Source of the DNA: Cervus elaphus
Lineage: Eukaryota > Chordata > Mammalia > Artiodactyla > Cervidae
DNA: 64,000 nucleotides
NCBI RefSeq assembly: GCF_910594005.1
Contig: NC_057815.1
Coordinates: 82,941,552 to 83,005,551, forward strand
Direction of reading: 5' to 3'
The first letter of the stretch is position 1; the number at the start of each line of letters is the position of its first letter. The notes beneath the pieces were generated by a model, which did not search any database, had not been told where the DNA came from, and saw nothing but the letters and a program-made list of their open reading frames with translations. Made by a program: the position numbers and the translations under genes. This document shows positions 1 to 12,100 of the stretch, in pieces.

Positions 1-145
1 ATGGGATTTCCCAGGCAAAATACTGGAGTGGGTTGCCATTTCCTTCTCCAGGGGATCTTTTTGGCCAGCAGGGACTGAACCTGCATCTCCTGAGTCTCCT
101 GCATTGGCAGACAGATTCTTTACCACTGTTCCACCTGGCAAGTCC
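1..145 (-). repeat. Bov-tA SINE, cut by window edge
   Basis: Antisense copy of the ruminant tRNA-derived SINE. The antisense tRNA-like head runs up to about 145, and the other end lies outside the window. Landmarks are the 'ATACTGGAGTGGGTTGCCAT' block and the 'TTCTCCAGGGGATC' block. Confidence 0.93.
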
Positions 146-2701
146 AACATAATTTACAGAAACTATTTAAAAAAGAAAAGTTAAATTGTAGATAAGGCAT
201 CTACACTGAATGAAATAACAAAAAATAACTCGTTAAGGAAAATAGACATCCGTTAGCTTAAATGTTCTAGATGTGTTTTCTATAACACTATCCTTACTCC
301 ACAAGGCAGTTGGTAAGAAAAAAATATTATTACCTAAAATTTCTACTTGAGAAGCTTTAGAAAGTTTAGCTAAGTAAAGACCACTTAACTGGTTAGGGTT
401 CATCAGTTATTCCATTTACACTCCAACTGAATCTAAAGCCCACCCTTCCTCTCAGCTTGCACAAGGAACATCACTCACATAGCCAGCCACCACAGACAGC
501 TACACTGGAGTCTCCTTTTTAGCAAACTTTCTAATTGCATCGGCTTCTGAAATAGTTATGACAAAAGTTGGCTTATCCATGGTGCAGTAGGAGATGCCAA
601 AGATTTCCCAACTTCTGCCCAGGACAGGGGTGGAGTAGGATGAATGAAAGGATGTGGAGAATTAATCATTTTCATCGGCACAAGAACGAGGTGCCTAAGA
701 GTTGGCCACACGAAAACAACTGTATTTCCATGGACAGAATTCCGAACAGCATCTTCCAAACAGTTTCGTGTCACAGCAGTTTCTCAAAGTATTTCAACTA
801 TGTTTATTTTACCCTTAGGCTTGCATGCAATCTTTTTGCTAGGCTGTTCTTTACTCACCCTTTGTTATCTCTGAGGGAGAAGAGGAAGAATCATTTAAGA
901 GGCTACACTCAAGCTAAGCTGGACAAAATCATTCCATTTGGGTACATGGTGAAGAAATGATTCATCAGGAGGTCATTCTCTTTAATCAAAAAGATCACAT
1001 TACACTTGCATCCTAATTTTGTAATCCTTATTAAAAATGTTGATATTTTCTATGATTTAGGCAACACAATTGCTGATCCACTTTTATAAATCTCTTCAAC
1101 TAAAACTATATAGAAGGCAATGAGGGACAATAAATGCACATACAAACAAGGTGAGATTAATCATTCTCACACAAGAAAGAACTTTAGAATTCTTATCTGA
1201 TTTTCCCTATTCTGAGTTCCTCTTGGCTCAGAGGAAGAAATAATGGGTCAATGGACAAAACTCATCATTGAAACTGACTCAAAGTGGCACTCTTTCCTTT
1301 TTTATAGGTCACTTTGGAAAAGTATGCTGATGATGAAATGTGATGTTTAAGGTGTTCTCATGTTCTCCCTGCCATAAAGGCTGTTGTACTAATGACTATG
1401 TGCAGCTTCAAAATAAAGGACAAATTCTTGAAAAAGACACACACACAAAGACACAAAAATCTCTTGGTGATCAAGCTTCTGCTTCATATATGTTCAACAT
1501 AGTCACCATGTGTTTTAACCAGACTAAAAAAGAAGCAGAATTTATATGGTCCCAAGCCTCTCTATGTGCCCTTTTCAATGAGTCCCATTCCATAATTAAC
1601 TCTATTTCACATGGTAACTCTGCTCAAAGATAATCCCAGCCAGAAAACTTTCCTAAATGCCCTTCAGTGGTGAGTGGACATACCACAAGTGTATAGCACC
1701 CACTATATGGGTGCTATATAAAATATGAACTTATATTCTATTATCATGCTTTTTTTTTTACAATGTGTGTTTATCTTCCTCACCAGATTTCCGATTATTT
1801 TAAAAATAAAAAGTATTCATTGTTTTTTGTGTGTACTCATAGTTTTTAAGAGTCTAGAAGAATGCAGGGCCCAAATTTTGTCAGACAGACACTTGCATTC
1901 CCTTATGTGAGAGAAGCAATTTGGGGAAGAAATGCTTATTCCCATCAATGTCCATTTTTCTGTTCTTCTTGCAATGAAGTCCCTGTATGATACGATTTGG
2001 TGGAGCCATTAGACTAAGTTCAAGCAACAGAACTTTCAGGCTGACCTATATAAACTCTAGCCTGATTCTTCTGCTCTCTCTATACTCATCAGCCAGATGG
2101 AGGCAATGATCCAGAATCAGAAGATGACATCAACACAATGGAAGGGTCCTGGTTCCCAGAGTGAGTCAGAGGAAAGAGTCTGGATCCCTAAGTGAATTCA
2201 TAGAAGGAGCCTGTGTTTCTTAATGACCCAGTGGAATAGATCCCCACTGATCTGGGTTATGATATGATGAAAACAAATGTTCATTGTGTTAAGGTATTAA
2301 AACTTGAGGGTTGTTTCAGAAATTCAACGAGCCTAATAAATTAAAAGATACTGGGGACACTGAAAATGAGAGGCAAATAAATTTTATACTAGAGAGAAAA
2401 TAATATTTTTTTGCACTTCAACATTATCTACGTTACTTTCCTTGATCATTTATTCTCACTCTAAATTTTTATCTCAGGCTCATTTGTTAAACCAATGACC
2501 TGTATGTGAAAAGTATGGCATATTGAATGAAAGGAACTCTGTTGAGCAGGTCAGATACATTATTCTGTTTTAACATTCTTTAACCTCACATATACTTTCA
2601 AGTGGGCCAGTAATGGGGGCTTGTAGATCATTATTTAATGGGAGGGTCAGTTTTTTTCCATGCTGGGGTAGAGGACTCACTAGATCAAAGGAAAAACATT
2701 T
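146..2701. other. Anonymous intergenic DNA
   Basis: No repeat family or exon is recognised here. Weak open frames on both strands at about 556-960 have no start context, splice pattern or familiar motif. A decayed retrocopy cannot be excluded there. Confidence 0.5.
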
Positions 2702-3000
2702 GGGGCTCCCCTGGTGGTCCAATGGTTAGGAATCTGCCTGCCAATGCAGGGGACATGGTTTTAATCCCTTGTCTGAGAGGATCCCACATGTTATGGAGCA
2801 ACTAAGCCCATGAACCACAACTGCCGAGCCTGAACTGATACTCTAAAGCCCCAGAGCCACAACTACTGAGCCCATGTGCCTAGAGCCTGTGCTCCACAAC
2901 AAGAAAGGCTGACACAACGAGAAACCCACATACCGCAACTAGAGAAAGCTCGCACATACCAACAGAGACTCAGTGCAGCCAAAAATAAATGCATTAAATG
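2702..3000 (+). repeat. CHR-type (CHR-2-like) cetartiodactyl SINE
   Basis: Begins with the tRNA-like head 'GGGGCTCCCCTGGTGGTCCA' and continues through the CHR body with its repeated 'CACAACTACTGAGCCC' phrase. It ends near an A-rich tail. The body lacks the Bov-A sequence of Bov-tA, which separates the two families. Confidence 0.8.
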
Positions 3001-3041
3001 CATTTTTCTAAGAAAAGAAAGATGAGCAAATCTGATATTCT

Positions 3042-3249
3042 TGCTTCATGTCAGTGGTTCAGTCCTGTCCGACTCTTTGAGACCCCAGAGACTGTAGCCC
3101 ACCAGGCTTCTCTGTCCATGGGCTCTCCAGGCTAGAATACTGGAGTGGGTTGCCATTTCTTTCTCCAGGGATCTTCCCAACTCAGGAATGGAAACTGCAT
3201 CACCTGTGTCTGCTGCATTGGCAGGCAGCTTCTTCACTGTCTGAGCCTG
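3042..3249 (-). repeat. Bov-tA SINE
   Basis: Antisense, nearly full length. It runs from the 3' 'GTCCGACTCTTTG' block through 'ACTGGAGTGGGTTGCCATTT' to a degraded tRNA head near 3249. Confidence 0.9.
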
Positions 3250-3978
3250 TAAAATATCCATCTGCAGTACTGCATCAGAATCATACTGTCCTCCAATTGG
3301 CTATTATTCCCCAAGTTTTCTGTTTACATGGTCCTTAAGTGGCTTTCTTCCATTATGCAGGAGGCACAAGGACAAGTCTACTTTTTGAACACTCAGCAAC
3401 CTAATCGTGTGAGCTCCTTTCAGACACCTCGCTCCCTACCTTACAGAGACACATGTACACTTAGTTTAAAAAAAAAAAAATCTGAGTATTGATAGATTAA
3501 CACTCTCTATATAATCTTATCCTCATCCTGGCAGAGTAGGATATATCACTCTATAAATGGAGCTCTCTCCTCAAACCTCATCGTTACCCACTCACCTCAT
3601 CTTTCTCACAATAGGTGAGAATGACTTGAAGAGATGCTACTATTAGGACTGTGTGGCTGAGAAAAAACAGCATCAAGGTAATAAACACTGAGGATGAATC
3701 TATTAGCCGGGAATGTTTCAACACCATATGTGAGTGGGAAGGGTTTTGGGTGGGTCACCCAATCAACCCAATGCCCTACAAATACTGTTAATGGAGACTT
3801 GTTTACTCAATCTACAGTGTTGCCTTATTTCAGACTAGAATACAAGCTCTCCTAGAAATAGATTTTAAGAAGCTACTTGGCTAAGCAGTCTGTATCCAAA
3901 GTAGGTAGTAAAATCTATTTTAAAAGTCCAGATTGCTAAACTAGAATGAGTTGCTAAGGGAAACAACAAAATGGTATT

Positions 3979-4093
3979 TAGATAGATGATATATGATTGA
4001 TAGATAGATACATAGGAGAGAGAGAGGAAAGAGAAGGAAAGAAGGGAGGGAGTAAGGGAGGAGGGAGGAAGAAAAAGAAAGATGATGGGAGGA
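3979..4093. repeat. GATA and purine-rich simple repeat
   Basis: A short GATA/GATT-like tract passes into an almost pure GA/GGAA purine tract (about 4012-4086). Such tracts are hypervariable and can adopt triplex structure. No function is implied. Confidence 0.85.
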
Positions 4094-4236
4094 GAACTTC
4101 TGCATTTAAATGAAGTACATCAAGTTAGACAATTACAAGCTGCTTAATCTAAACTCTTAGAGTTGATTTTGATTTTATTTTCTTCACAGATCATTTCTAA
4201 TCTATCCAGAGGCCTGAGAGCATTGTCTTTAGAATA

Positions 4237-6451
4237 CCAGTTCAGCTGCTCACTATTGTCCGACTCTTTGTGACCCCAGGGACTATAGCACGCCAGGCTT
4301 CTCTGTCCATCAGTAACTCCCAGAAATTACTTAAACTCATGTCCATTGAGTCGGTGATGCCATCCAACAATCTCATCCTCTGTTGTCCCCTTCTCCTCCT
4401 GCCTTCAATCTTCACCAGCTTCAGGGTCTTTTCCAATGAGTCAGATCTTCACATCAGGTGGCCAAAGTATTGGAGTTTCAGCTTCAGCATCAGTCATTCC
4501 AATGAACACTCAGGACTGATCTCTTTTAGGATGGACTGGTTGAATCTCCTTGTAGTCCATGGGACTCTCAAGAGTCTTATCCAACACCACAGTTCAAAAG
4601 CATCAATTCTTCAGTGCTCAGCTTTCTTAATAGTCCAACTCTCACATCCGTACATGACCACTGGAAAAACAATAGCCTTGACTAGAAGGAACTTTGTTGG
4701 CAAAGTTATGTTTCTGTTTTTAATATGCTGTCTAGGTTGGTCATAACTTTTCTTCCAAGGATTAAGCGTCTTATAATTTCATGGCTGCAATCACCATCTG
4801 CAGTAATTTTGGAGCCCAAGAAAATAAAGTCTGATACTGTTTCCACTGTTTCCCCATCTATTTGCTGTGAAGTGATGGGACTGGATGCCATGATCTTAGT
4901 TTTCTTAATGTTGAGCTTTAAGCCAACTTTTTCACCCTCCTCTTTCAGTTTCATCAAGAGGCTCTTTAGTTCTTATTGGTGTCATCTGCATATCTCAGGT
5001 TACTGATATTTCTCCCTGAAATCTTGATTCCAGCTTGTGCTTCATTCAGCCCAGCATTTCTCATGATGTACTCTGCATATAAGTTAAATAAGCAGGGTGA
5101 CAATATACAGCCTTGACGTACTCCTTTCCCAATTTGGAACCAGTCTGTTGTTCCATGTCCAGTTCTAACTGTTGCTTTGTAACCTACATACAGATTTCTC
5201 AAGAGGCAGGTCAGGTTATCTGGTATTCCCATCTCTAAGAATTTTCCACAGTTTATTGTCATCCACACAGTCAAAGGCTTTGGCATAGTCAATAAAGCAG
5301 AAATAGATGTTTTCTGGAACTCTCTTGCTTTTTCAATGATCCAGTGGATGTTGGCAATTTGATCTCTGATTCCTCTGCCTTTTCTAAAACCAGCTTGAAC
5401 ATCTGGAAGTTCAGGGTTCACATATTGTTGAAGCCTGGCTTGGAGAATTTTGAGCACTACTTTACTAGCGTGTGAGATGAGTGCAATTGTGCAGTAGTTT
5501 GAACATTCTTTGGCATTGCCTTTCTTTGGGGTTGGAATGAAAACTGACCTCTTCCAGTCCTGTGGCCACTGCTGAGTTTTCCAAATTTGCTGGCATATTG
5601 AGAACAACACTTTCACAGCATCAGCTTTTAGGTTTTGAGATGGCTCAACTGGAACCCCATCACCTCCAATAGCTTGTTCATAGTGATGCTTCCTAAGGCC
5701 CACTTGACTTCACATTCCAGGATGTCTGGCTCTAGGTGAGTGATCACACCATTGCGATTATCTGGGTCATGAAGATCCTCTTTGTACAGTTCTTCTGTGT
5801 ATTCTTGCCACCTCTTCCTAATGTCTTCTGCTTCTGTTAGGTCCATACCATCTCTTTCCTTTATCGAGCTCATCTTTGCATGAAATGTTCCCTTGGCATC
5901 TCTAATTTTTTTGAAGAGATCTCTAGTCTTTCCCATTCTATTGTTTTCCTCTATTTCTTTGCACTGATCACTGAGGAAGGCTTTCTTGTCTCTCCTTGCT
6001 ATTCTTTGGAACTCTTCATTCAAATGGGTATATCTTTCCTTTTCTCCTTTGCTTTTCACTTCTCTTCTTTTCACAGCTATTTGTAAGTCCTCTTCAGACA
6101 GTCATTTTACTTTTTTGCATTACTTTTTCTTGGGTATGGTCTTGGTCCCTGTCTCCTGTACAATGTCACAATCCTCTGTTCATAGTTCATCAGGCACTCT
6201 GTCTATCAGATCTGATCCCTTGAATCTGTTTATCACTTCCAGTGTATAATCATAAGGGATTTGATTTAGGTCATACCTGAATGGTCTTGTGGTTTTCCCT
6301 ACTTTCTTCAATTTAAGCCTGGATTTGGCAATAAGGAGTTCATGATCTGAACCACAGTCAGCTCCCGGTCTTGTTTTTGCTAACCTCATCTTTGGTTGCA
6401 AAGAATATAATCAATCTGATTTTGGTGTTGAACATCTGGTGATGTCCATGC
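4237..6451 (-). mobile_element. BovB LINE, 5'-truncated, 2.2 kb
   Basis: RTE-class non-LTR retrotransposon in antisense. Its 3' end is at about 4237 and its 5' truncation point is in the endonuclease domain at 6451. A perfect 10-bp target-site duplication, CTTTAGAATA, sits at 4227-4236 and 6452-6461, so both boundaries are exact. The encoded protein has the endonuclease C-terminus and the whole reverse transcriptase, but frameshifts break it into several frames. The 3' end lacks a poly(A), as expected for RTE elements. Confidence 0.96.
4966..6401 (-). pseudogene. BovB endonuclease/reverse transcriptase remnant
   Basis: Three antisense open frames (6401-6180, 6074-5628, 5703-4966) together cover the end of the APE-like endonuclease and most of the RT. 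The first contains the catalytic-histidine context GSDHELL. The last contains the RT fingers and palm and ends just after the active-site motif LRYADDT, with both aspartates intact. In life the protein nicks DNA and reverse-transcribes the element RNA at the nick. Here frame changes between the pieces and the missing endonuclease N-terminus make it a dead copy. Confidence 0.92.
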
Positions 6452-6679
6452 CTTTAGAATATAGCGACTTCCAAATAAAGCCCTCAACCATCTCTATCAT
6501 CTTGCCCTCATCTAATGCACCCTGTATCTACCTTCTATTGTCACAATAATTCCTAATGTGGCTTATCTACCTCTACACTAGCCTTGTGCATTCTATTTCT
6601 ATTTAGTAACCAGAGTGTTCTTGTTAAAATGTATGTTAATCACATAATTCCTTTGTGCAAAACTCTCCAATGACCCCCC

Positions 6680-7160
6680 TGTATCAGTTTCTTATTGCTG
6701 CTTTAACAAATCACCACAAACATAATGACTCAAAGCAATATAAATTTATCTTACAGTTCTGGATGTCGTCAGACTGACGAGTTTTACAGAGGTTAAAATC
6801 AATATTTCCACTGCATTCCTGCTGGAGGCTCCAGAGAGAATCAATTTCTTTGCCCTTTCCAGTTTGTAGAAGTTGCCTACATTCCTTAGTTCATGTTCCC
6901 TTCTTTCATGTTCACATCAGGTAACATCTGCTTCCTTAGTCAAATCTTCTTTTACTGACTTTGACTCTCTTGCCCCCTTATTATAGCTCTTGTAAATATA
7001 TTAGGATAATTACATCTGGATAACCTGGGATAATTTCCCCATCCCCAAATACTTAACTATCACATGTGCACATTTCCTTTTGTCTTATAAGGTGATATAT
7101 TCACAGGTTCCAGGGATTGGGTGTGGTAATCTTTGGGGACCATTATTCCATTTATGGTAT
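6680..7160 (+). mobile_element. MLT1-type MaLR LTR, ancient
   Basis: Opens with 'TGTATCAGTTTCTTATTGCT' and a stretch resembling 'aacaaatcaccacaaac', then 'TTACAGTTCTGGA'. It closes near 'ATATTCACAGGTTCCAGGG' and 'GGGGACCATTATTCC'. These are landmarks of mammalian ERVL-MaLR (MLT1) LTRs. It is heavily diverged and predates ruminants. The exact 3' edge is uncertain. Confidence 0.75.
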
Positions 7161-7381
7161 CTCCCTAACTCATTCAGATTAAAAAACTGAAATCCTTACT
7201 CTACTTAAGTGGATTGAGCACACAACAGACCTGACCTATGTATGAGTTGAAATATAGCTTAGGTGACATTGTAAAATAAAAAAGGTTAAACTACCCAATG
7301 CATGGTGCTAGGTAAAATATGAAATTAGCACTATCTCATGTCAGTCAAAGACATCAATTTCAAAAAATAATCAAATTATCT

Positions 7382-7512
7382 AGGGAATTTCTTGGCGGCC
7401 AGTGGTTATGACTCTGCACTTCCAGTGCAGAGGGCACAGATTCAATCCCTGGTCAGGGAACTAAGAGCCAACATGGTATGACACGTGGCCAAAAATTTGA
7501 AAACAAACAAAA
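7382..7512 (+). repeat. tRNA-derived cetartiodactyl SINE, short type
   Basis: A tRNA-like head with B-box-like 'GATTCAATCCCTGGTCAGGG' is followed by 'AACTAAGAGCCAACATGG' and 'GTGGCCAAAAA'. This is the short SINE class without Bov-A or the long CHR body. The A-rich tail ends near 7512. Confidence 0.75.
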
Positions 7513-7709
7513 GGTTCTCTTTATAATCTTAGGAGAAGAAAGAATTTATTTTAAAGACACATGAGTAATAACTGCAATAGGAAATAAGGATAAATACAAC
7601 CATTTCAAATTTTAAAAGTTGTGTTGTGTTTCTTTCAAAGCACACAAAGGAAAATGAGGACAAACCACAGGCTAAAAAAAGATATCTGCAACACGCACAT
7701 CTGATAATT

Positions 7710-8336
7710 TCTGAATGTTGAGCTTTAAGCCAACTTTATTTTTTTGCGGGGGCTCCAAAATCACTGCAGATGGTGACTGCAGCCATGAAATAAAAAGACA
7801 CTTACTCCTTGGAAGAAAAGTTATGACCAACCTAGACAGCATATTAAAAAGCAGAGACATTACTTTGCCAACAAAGGTCCATCTAGTCAAGGCTGTGGTT
7901 TTTCCACTAGTCATGTATGGATGTGAGAGTTGGACTATAAAGAAAGCTGAGGGCCGAAGAATTGATGCTTTTGAACTGTGGTGTTGGATAAGACTCTTGA
8001 GAGCCCCTTGGACTGCAAGAAGATCCAACCAATCCATCTTAAAGGAGATCAGTCCTGGGTGTTCATTGGAAGGACTGATACTGAAGCTGAAACTCCAATA
8101 CTTTGGCCACCTGATGTGAAGATCTGACTCATTTGAAAAGACCCTGATGCTGGGAAAGATTGAAGGCAGGAGGAGAAGGGGACGACAGAAAATGATATGG
8201 TTGGATGGCATCACAGGCTCAATGGACGTGAATTTGAGTAAGCAATGGTAGTTGGTGATGGTCAGGGAGACCCGGCATGCTGCAGTCCATGGGGTTGCAA
8301 AGAATCGGACACGCCTGAGAGACTGAACTGAACTAA
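7710..8336 (+). mobile_element. BovB LINE 3' fragment with inverted 5' tip
   Basis: Bounded by a perfect 9-bp TSD, CTGATAATT, at 7701-7709 and 8337-8345. The first 27 bp (7711-7737) are antisense BovB RT sequence. From about 7738 the element runs in sense to its 3' 'GACTGAACTGAACTAA' tail. A 5-nt 'ACTTT' is shared at the switch point. The frame 7738-8119 encodes the RT C-terminal domain (GCESWTIKKAE and SNQSILKEISP motifs) and stops at a TGA. Confidence 0.95.
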
Positions 8337-8345
8337 CTGATAATT

Positions 8346-8458
8346 GCTTCCCTGGTGGCTCAGACAGTAAAGAATCTGCCTACAATGCAGGAGACCCGAG
8401 TTCAATACTGGGTCAGAAAGATCCTCTGGAGAAGGAAATGGCAACCCACTCCAGTATC
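8346..8458 (+). repeat. Bov-tA SINE head, 3'-truncated
   Basis: The tRNA-derived head and the start of the body, ending at 'CCACTCCAGTATC'. The rest of the Bov-A unit is missing. It directly follows the right TSD of the preceding BovB. Confidence 0.88.
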
Positions 8459-8510
8459 ATTACCTAAGAGAATCTAAGATGTAGGGATTCTCTGTTGGTC
8501 ATCTTTCTTT

Positions 8511-8722
8511 GGGCTTCCCTGGTGGCTCAGGCATTAAAGAATTTGCCTGTGATGCAGGAGACCAGGGTTCAGTCCCTGGGTGAGGAAGATGCTCTGGACA
8601 GGGAAACGGCAACCAACTCCAGCATTCTTGTCTGGGAAATCCCATTGACAGACCAGTCTGGCAAACTACAGTTCATGGTGTGGCAAGGAGTTGGACATGA
8701 CTTAGTGACTAAACCACCACCA
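8511..8722 (+). repeat. Bov-tA SINE
   Basis: Near full length, from 'GGGCTTCCCTGGTGGCTCAG' to 'GACATGACTTAGTGACTAAA'. Moderately diverged. Confidence 0.93.
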
Positions 8723-8995
8723 AATGATAATTACTATCTAGAATAAATAGAATTTTCCCTATAAAACAATAGGAAAATGGGCAAAAGACATGAACAGGCA
8801 TCTCAGGGAGAAAAGTATCTGTGTGGAGACTTTCACCATAGATTCACAGATTTCAGGTGAAGTATTTACCATGAACTGTTCTGTATGGAGAAGGCACAAT
8901 CTGTTGAAATAATTCCATAGATAAGGACTCTCCTGGCAAATACTGTTCCTGTGTTTTCCAGGACATCTGTCATTATTATCTGTACTAACAACACA

Positions 8996-9264
8996 TTTTT
9001 TTTTTCTTTCTAGGAGTATTATTGGAGTATTATTGCTTAACAAAGTTGTGTTAGTATCTGCCATACAACAACTTGAATCAGCTGTGTATACATATGGTCC
9101 CTCCCTCTTGAGCCCCTCCCAACACCCCAGTTCCACCCCTCTAGGTCATCATAGAGCACTGAGCTGAGCTTCCTGTGCCATGCGGTAGCCTCCCACTAGC
9201 TATCTATTTTATACGTGGTCATTTATTTTATATATATATGTATATATACACATATATACATAGA

Positions 9265-9310
<46 letters not shown>

Positions 9311-9421
9311 AGGGCATATTTATCTCTCAATTCATCCCACCCTCTCTTGCAACAGTGTCCACAGGTTTATTCTCTACATCTGCACCTCTGTTCCTGCCCT
9401 GCAAATCGGTTCATCAGTACC
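8996..9421 (-). mobile_element. Ruminant L1 LINE 3'-UTR fragment
   Basis: An antisense T-run at the left is the poly(A) tail. It is followed by ruminant L1 3'-UTR landmarks such as 'CCCTCCCTCTTGAGCCCCTC', 'CACCCCTCTAGGTCATCA' and 'CTGCCCTGCAAATCGGTTCA'. No coding part is included. A long AT microsatellite has expanded inside it. Confidence 0.85.
9228..9308. repeat. (AT)n microsatellite inside L1
   Basis: Almost uninterrupted AT dinucleotides with a few CA steps. It is self-complementary and probably length-polymorphic. Confidence 0.95.
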
Positions 9422-9485
9422 AACAGAATTGTGTTTTAACCATTTCCTTCCCAATCCACCCTCTGGCCTTGCTCAATCCCTCTGT

Positions 9486-9702
9486 TGTGCTGTGCTTAGT
9501 CACTCAGTCATGTCCAGATCTTTGCAACCCCAGGGACTGTAGCCCACCCAGCTTGGCTCCTCTGTCCATGGGGATTCTCCAGGCAAGAATACTGGAGTGG
9601 GTTGCCATGCCCTTCTCCAGGGGAATCCTCCCAACCCAGGGATCGAACTCAGTTCTCCCCCATTGCAGGTGATTCTTTACCATCTGAGCCACCAGGGAAG
9701 CT
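9486..9702 (-). repeat. Bov-tA SINE
   Basis: Antisense full-length SINE from 'TTAGTCACTCAGTCATGTCC' to 'CCACCAGGGAAGCT'. It abuts a second partial head at 9703. Confidence 0.93.
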
Positions 9703-9820
9703 GAAGAATACTGGAGTGGGTAGCCTGTCCTTTCTCCAGGGGAACTTCCCAACCCAGGAATTGAACCAAGGTCTCCTGCATTGTAGACAGATTCTTGCAG
9801 CTGAGCTACCAGGGAAGCCC
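9703..9820 (-). repeat. Extra Bov-tA head (dimer with 9486-9702)
   Basis: A second antisense head and early body begins at 'AGAATACTGGAGTGGGTAGC' and ends 'CCAGGGAAGCCC'. In sense order the head comes first and is truncated after about 118 nt, then the full SINE follows with no spacer. Confidence 0.9.
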
Positions 9821-10980
9821 TGGTCAATTCCTACTTGCCACATATTTGTCTCATGTCTTCTCATTGTTCAACACTATATTATGCAGAAGACAAAAGTTCC
9901 CTAACACCCTAACTGACCAGAATTTGGATCATTCAAACGGGATTAGGGATTCATTTTTATAAAATGTTAAGTAGAAACACATTTTTTCGCAAGGTTTTGT
10001 TATTGTTGTTGTTGTTGTTGTTTTTTTAATTATTATTCTCTTACTAGACCAGTTAGGTATTTTCTTCTCTATTAGCCACATGTACATGAATTTTTTTATA
10101 CTTGAATCTTTTTATATGTGTTGATGGAGGAATCCTTCTGTGTCATTTTTCTAAAGCCAAACTCACTTCTTATTTTGCCCATCTGATTTCCATAGGTATT
10201 ATTTTAATTGCGAGCAAGGATATCAGACTCTCACAATCTTTTCTAACCTGAAGGTGGACATGTACCAACTTGCTTCTATAGTGCATAATTGAAGCAATGT
10301 TTGTAGTACCTTCCCAACAAGAAAGGCTTTTCCCCATGGATCACACATTCTGTGTTACTGGGTCATGATGAGAAAATTTTTGCATATGAAATTCTATGTT
10401 CAGTAGCAAAAGTTACAGATACAGCTTCCAGATCTTACATAGCACCACTTTTTTGCACCCTAGAGCAATGATAAGGTATCGCTCTCTTTTCCTCCCCTGT
10501 GAAAGTGCAGTTGTACCACTGGGGAAGCAATTTCCCTTTTTATCTGTATCACCAGGTCTTTAGAGAACAGGGACAAAGCCACACAGCTCAGTGATCCTGC
10601 CACAACCAGGCTTTGCATTATGCTCCCTCTGAGCACCCAAAACCCTTGCTCTTTAGATTACAGTGATTAGAATATCTAATAGCCCTCCCTCAAAGAGATT
10701 ACAAGCTTTCTTCCAAGTCATTGATGAGTATGACATTATTATATTCATTATTTGATGAGTCCTTTCAGCTGTAAATTGCATTTGAATGATAGCTGAATTC
10801 ATCTATATGCCTATCATATTTTTTTCCTCCAAAGTATCCAGATAAAGTTTCTATGTATAGTTTAGAAGTCAGTGGGACCTCAGTTTCCTTTGTCCAGAAC
10901 AAACAAGTCTGAAGATTTATCCCAGCATTAACTGTTATTCAATGCTAGATCTGAGAGGTATAATTCAGAGTATTATGATA
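9821..10980. other. Anonymous DNA with a (TTG)n tract
   Basis: A (TTG)n/T-rich simple repeat lies at about 9996-10027. Otherwise no gene or repeat family is recognised in this stretch. Confidence 0.5.
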
Positions 10981-11411
10981 TTAGAGAACAGACTTGTGGT
11001 TGCCTAGAGGGAGGGGCTGGGGAAGGGATGGGTTGGGGGTTTGGGATTAGCATATGCAAACTATTACATATAGAATGAATAAGCAACAGGATCCTATTTT
11101 ATAGCATGGGGAACTCTATTCAATATCCTGTGATAAACCAGAATGGAAAATAACATGAAAAATGAAAGTGTTAGTCGCTTAGTCATGTGTGACTCTGTGA
11201 TTCCATGGATTATAGCCCGCCAGGCTCCTCTGTCCATGGAATTCTCCAAGCAAGAATATTGGAGTGGGTTGCCATTCCCTTCTCCAGGGGATCTTCTTGA
11301 CCCAGGAATTGAAACAGAGTCTCCTGCATTACAGGCAGATTCTTTACCATCTGAACCACTAGGGAAGCCCTCTGTGTATATATACACATCAACTATACTT
11401 CAATAAAATAA
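10981..11411 (+). mobile_element. Ruminant L1 3' end, split by a SINE
   Basis: Sense L1 3'-UTR from 'AGAGAACAGACTTGTGGTTG' through 'TTCAATATCCTGTGATAAAC'. It is interrupted at 11164-11370 by Bov-tA and then resumes with 'ATCAACTATACTTCAATAAA' carrying the terminal polyadenylation signal. Part of the UTR between the halves is missing or diverged. Confidence 0.85.
11164..11370 (-). repeat. Bov-tA SINE nested in L1
   Basis: Antisense full-length SINE, from 'GTTAGTCGCTTAGTCATGTG' to 'CACTAGGGAAGCCC'. It lies within the L1 3' UTR, so it is younger than that L1. Confidence 0.92.
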
Positions 11412-12100
11412 TTTTCTTTTTTATAAAGAGTGTGATTACCTTACTCTCAGGTGTTTCTTCTGAACCTAGTATAGCTCTATTCCTCATTGGGATCATGACC
11501 CATTTATGAGTATTCCTTCTATTTACTATGATACCTTCTGCTTTCAATCTATTTTTGGTTTGGACCCAAACCACCCTCCAGGCTGACAATAACAGCAAGT
11601 GTGCTAAAACATCTCAGTTCCAGCCCTAGGCTGATGTTCTAGAATTTTACAAAGCTGAGTGGGTTGCCTGTGACACAGCCTTTGGTAAATCCTATATTAA
11701 TTATTTTTTGCTCAGAGTCCCATTTCAATTAAAGCTTCTTTTTTGGAGATTATGAAGGGGACTCAATAGGATTCTTCGGTTAGAAATATGATTATTGCCA
11801 AAACTCAAATAGCCCTCTCTGTCTCTGAGTTTCTTGTCTGTGAGCAGGTTCTGCAAGAGATTTTTAACTTATTTTTCACAGTGATGAGTAGAGTATTTTG
11901 GTTGTTCCAGATCCTGTAAATCTCAGGAATGTTTTAAACTGGCTAGCTCTAAAACTTTAGCCAGATATGTCACCTATTCTCCATTAGTCATATAGGTAAC
12001 TATAGGCCTTGAGATCCTTGGAAAAGATGACAATCATGACTGCATCAATATAAACCATGAACTTGCACTCAATAAGTAGCAGGTCCAAATCTCAACCCAC
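11412..12100. other. Anonymous DNA
   Basis: No recognised repeat or exon. The antisense frame at 11389-11598 has no identifiable motif. Confidence 0.45.

Noticed and set aside
556..960. Pair of open frames on both strands as a candidate gene or retrocopy
   Set aside because: No recognisable domain, start context or splice signals. The frame apparently opens on a non-ATG codon. Too weak to call.
4270..4746. Long + strand open frame of 158 codons
   Set aside because: It is the antisense shadow of the BovB RT C-terminal region. The same shadow recurs at 7672-8214, 25513-26217, 27839-28522, 33653-34099, 42996-43529 and 46684-47262.
9486..9820. Apparent tandem array that might be a CRISPR-like or satellite repeat
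   Set aside because: Only two units, both recognisable as tRNA-derived SINE sequence. No unique spacers.
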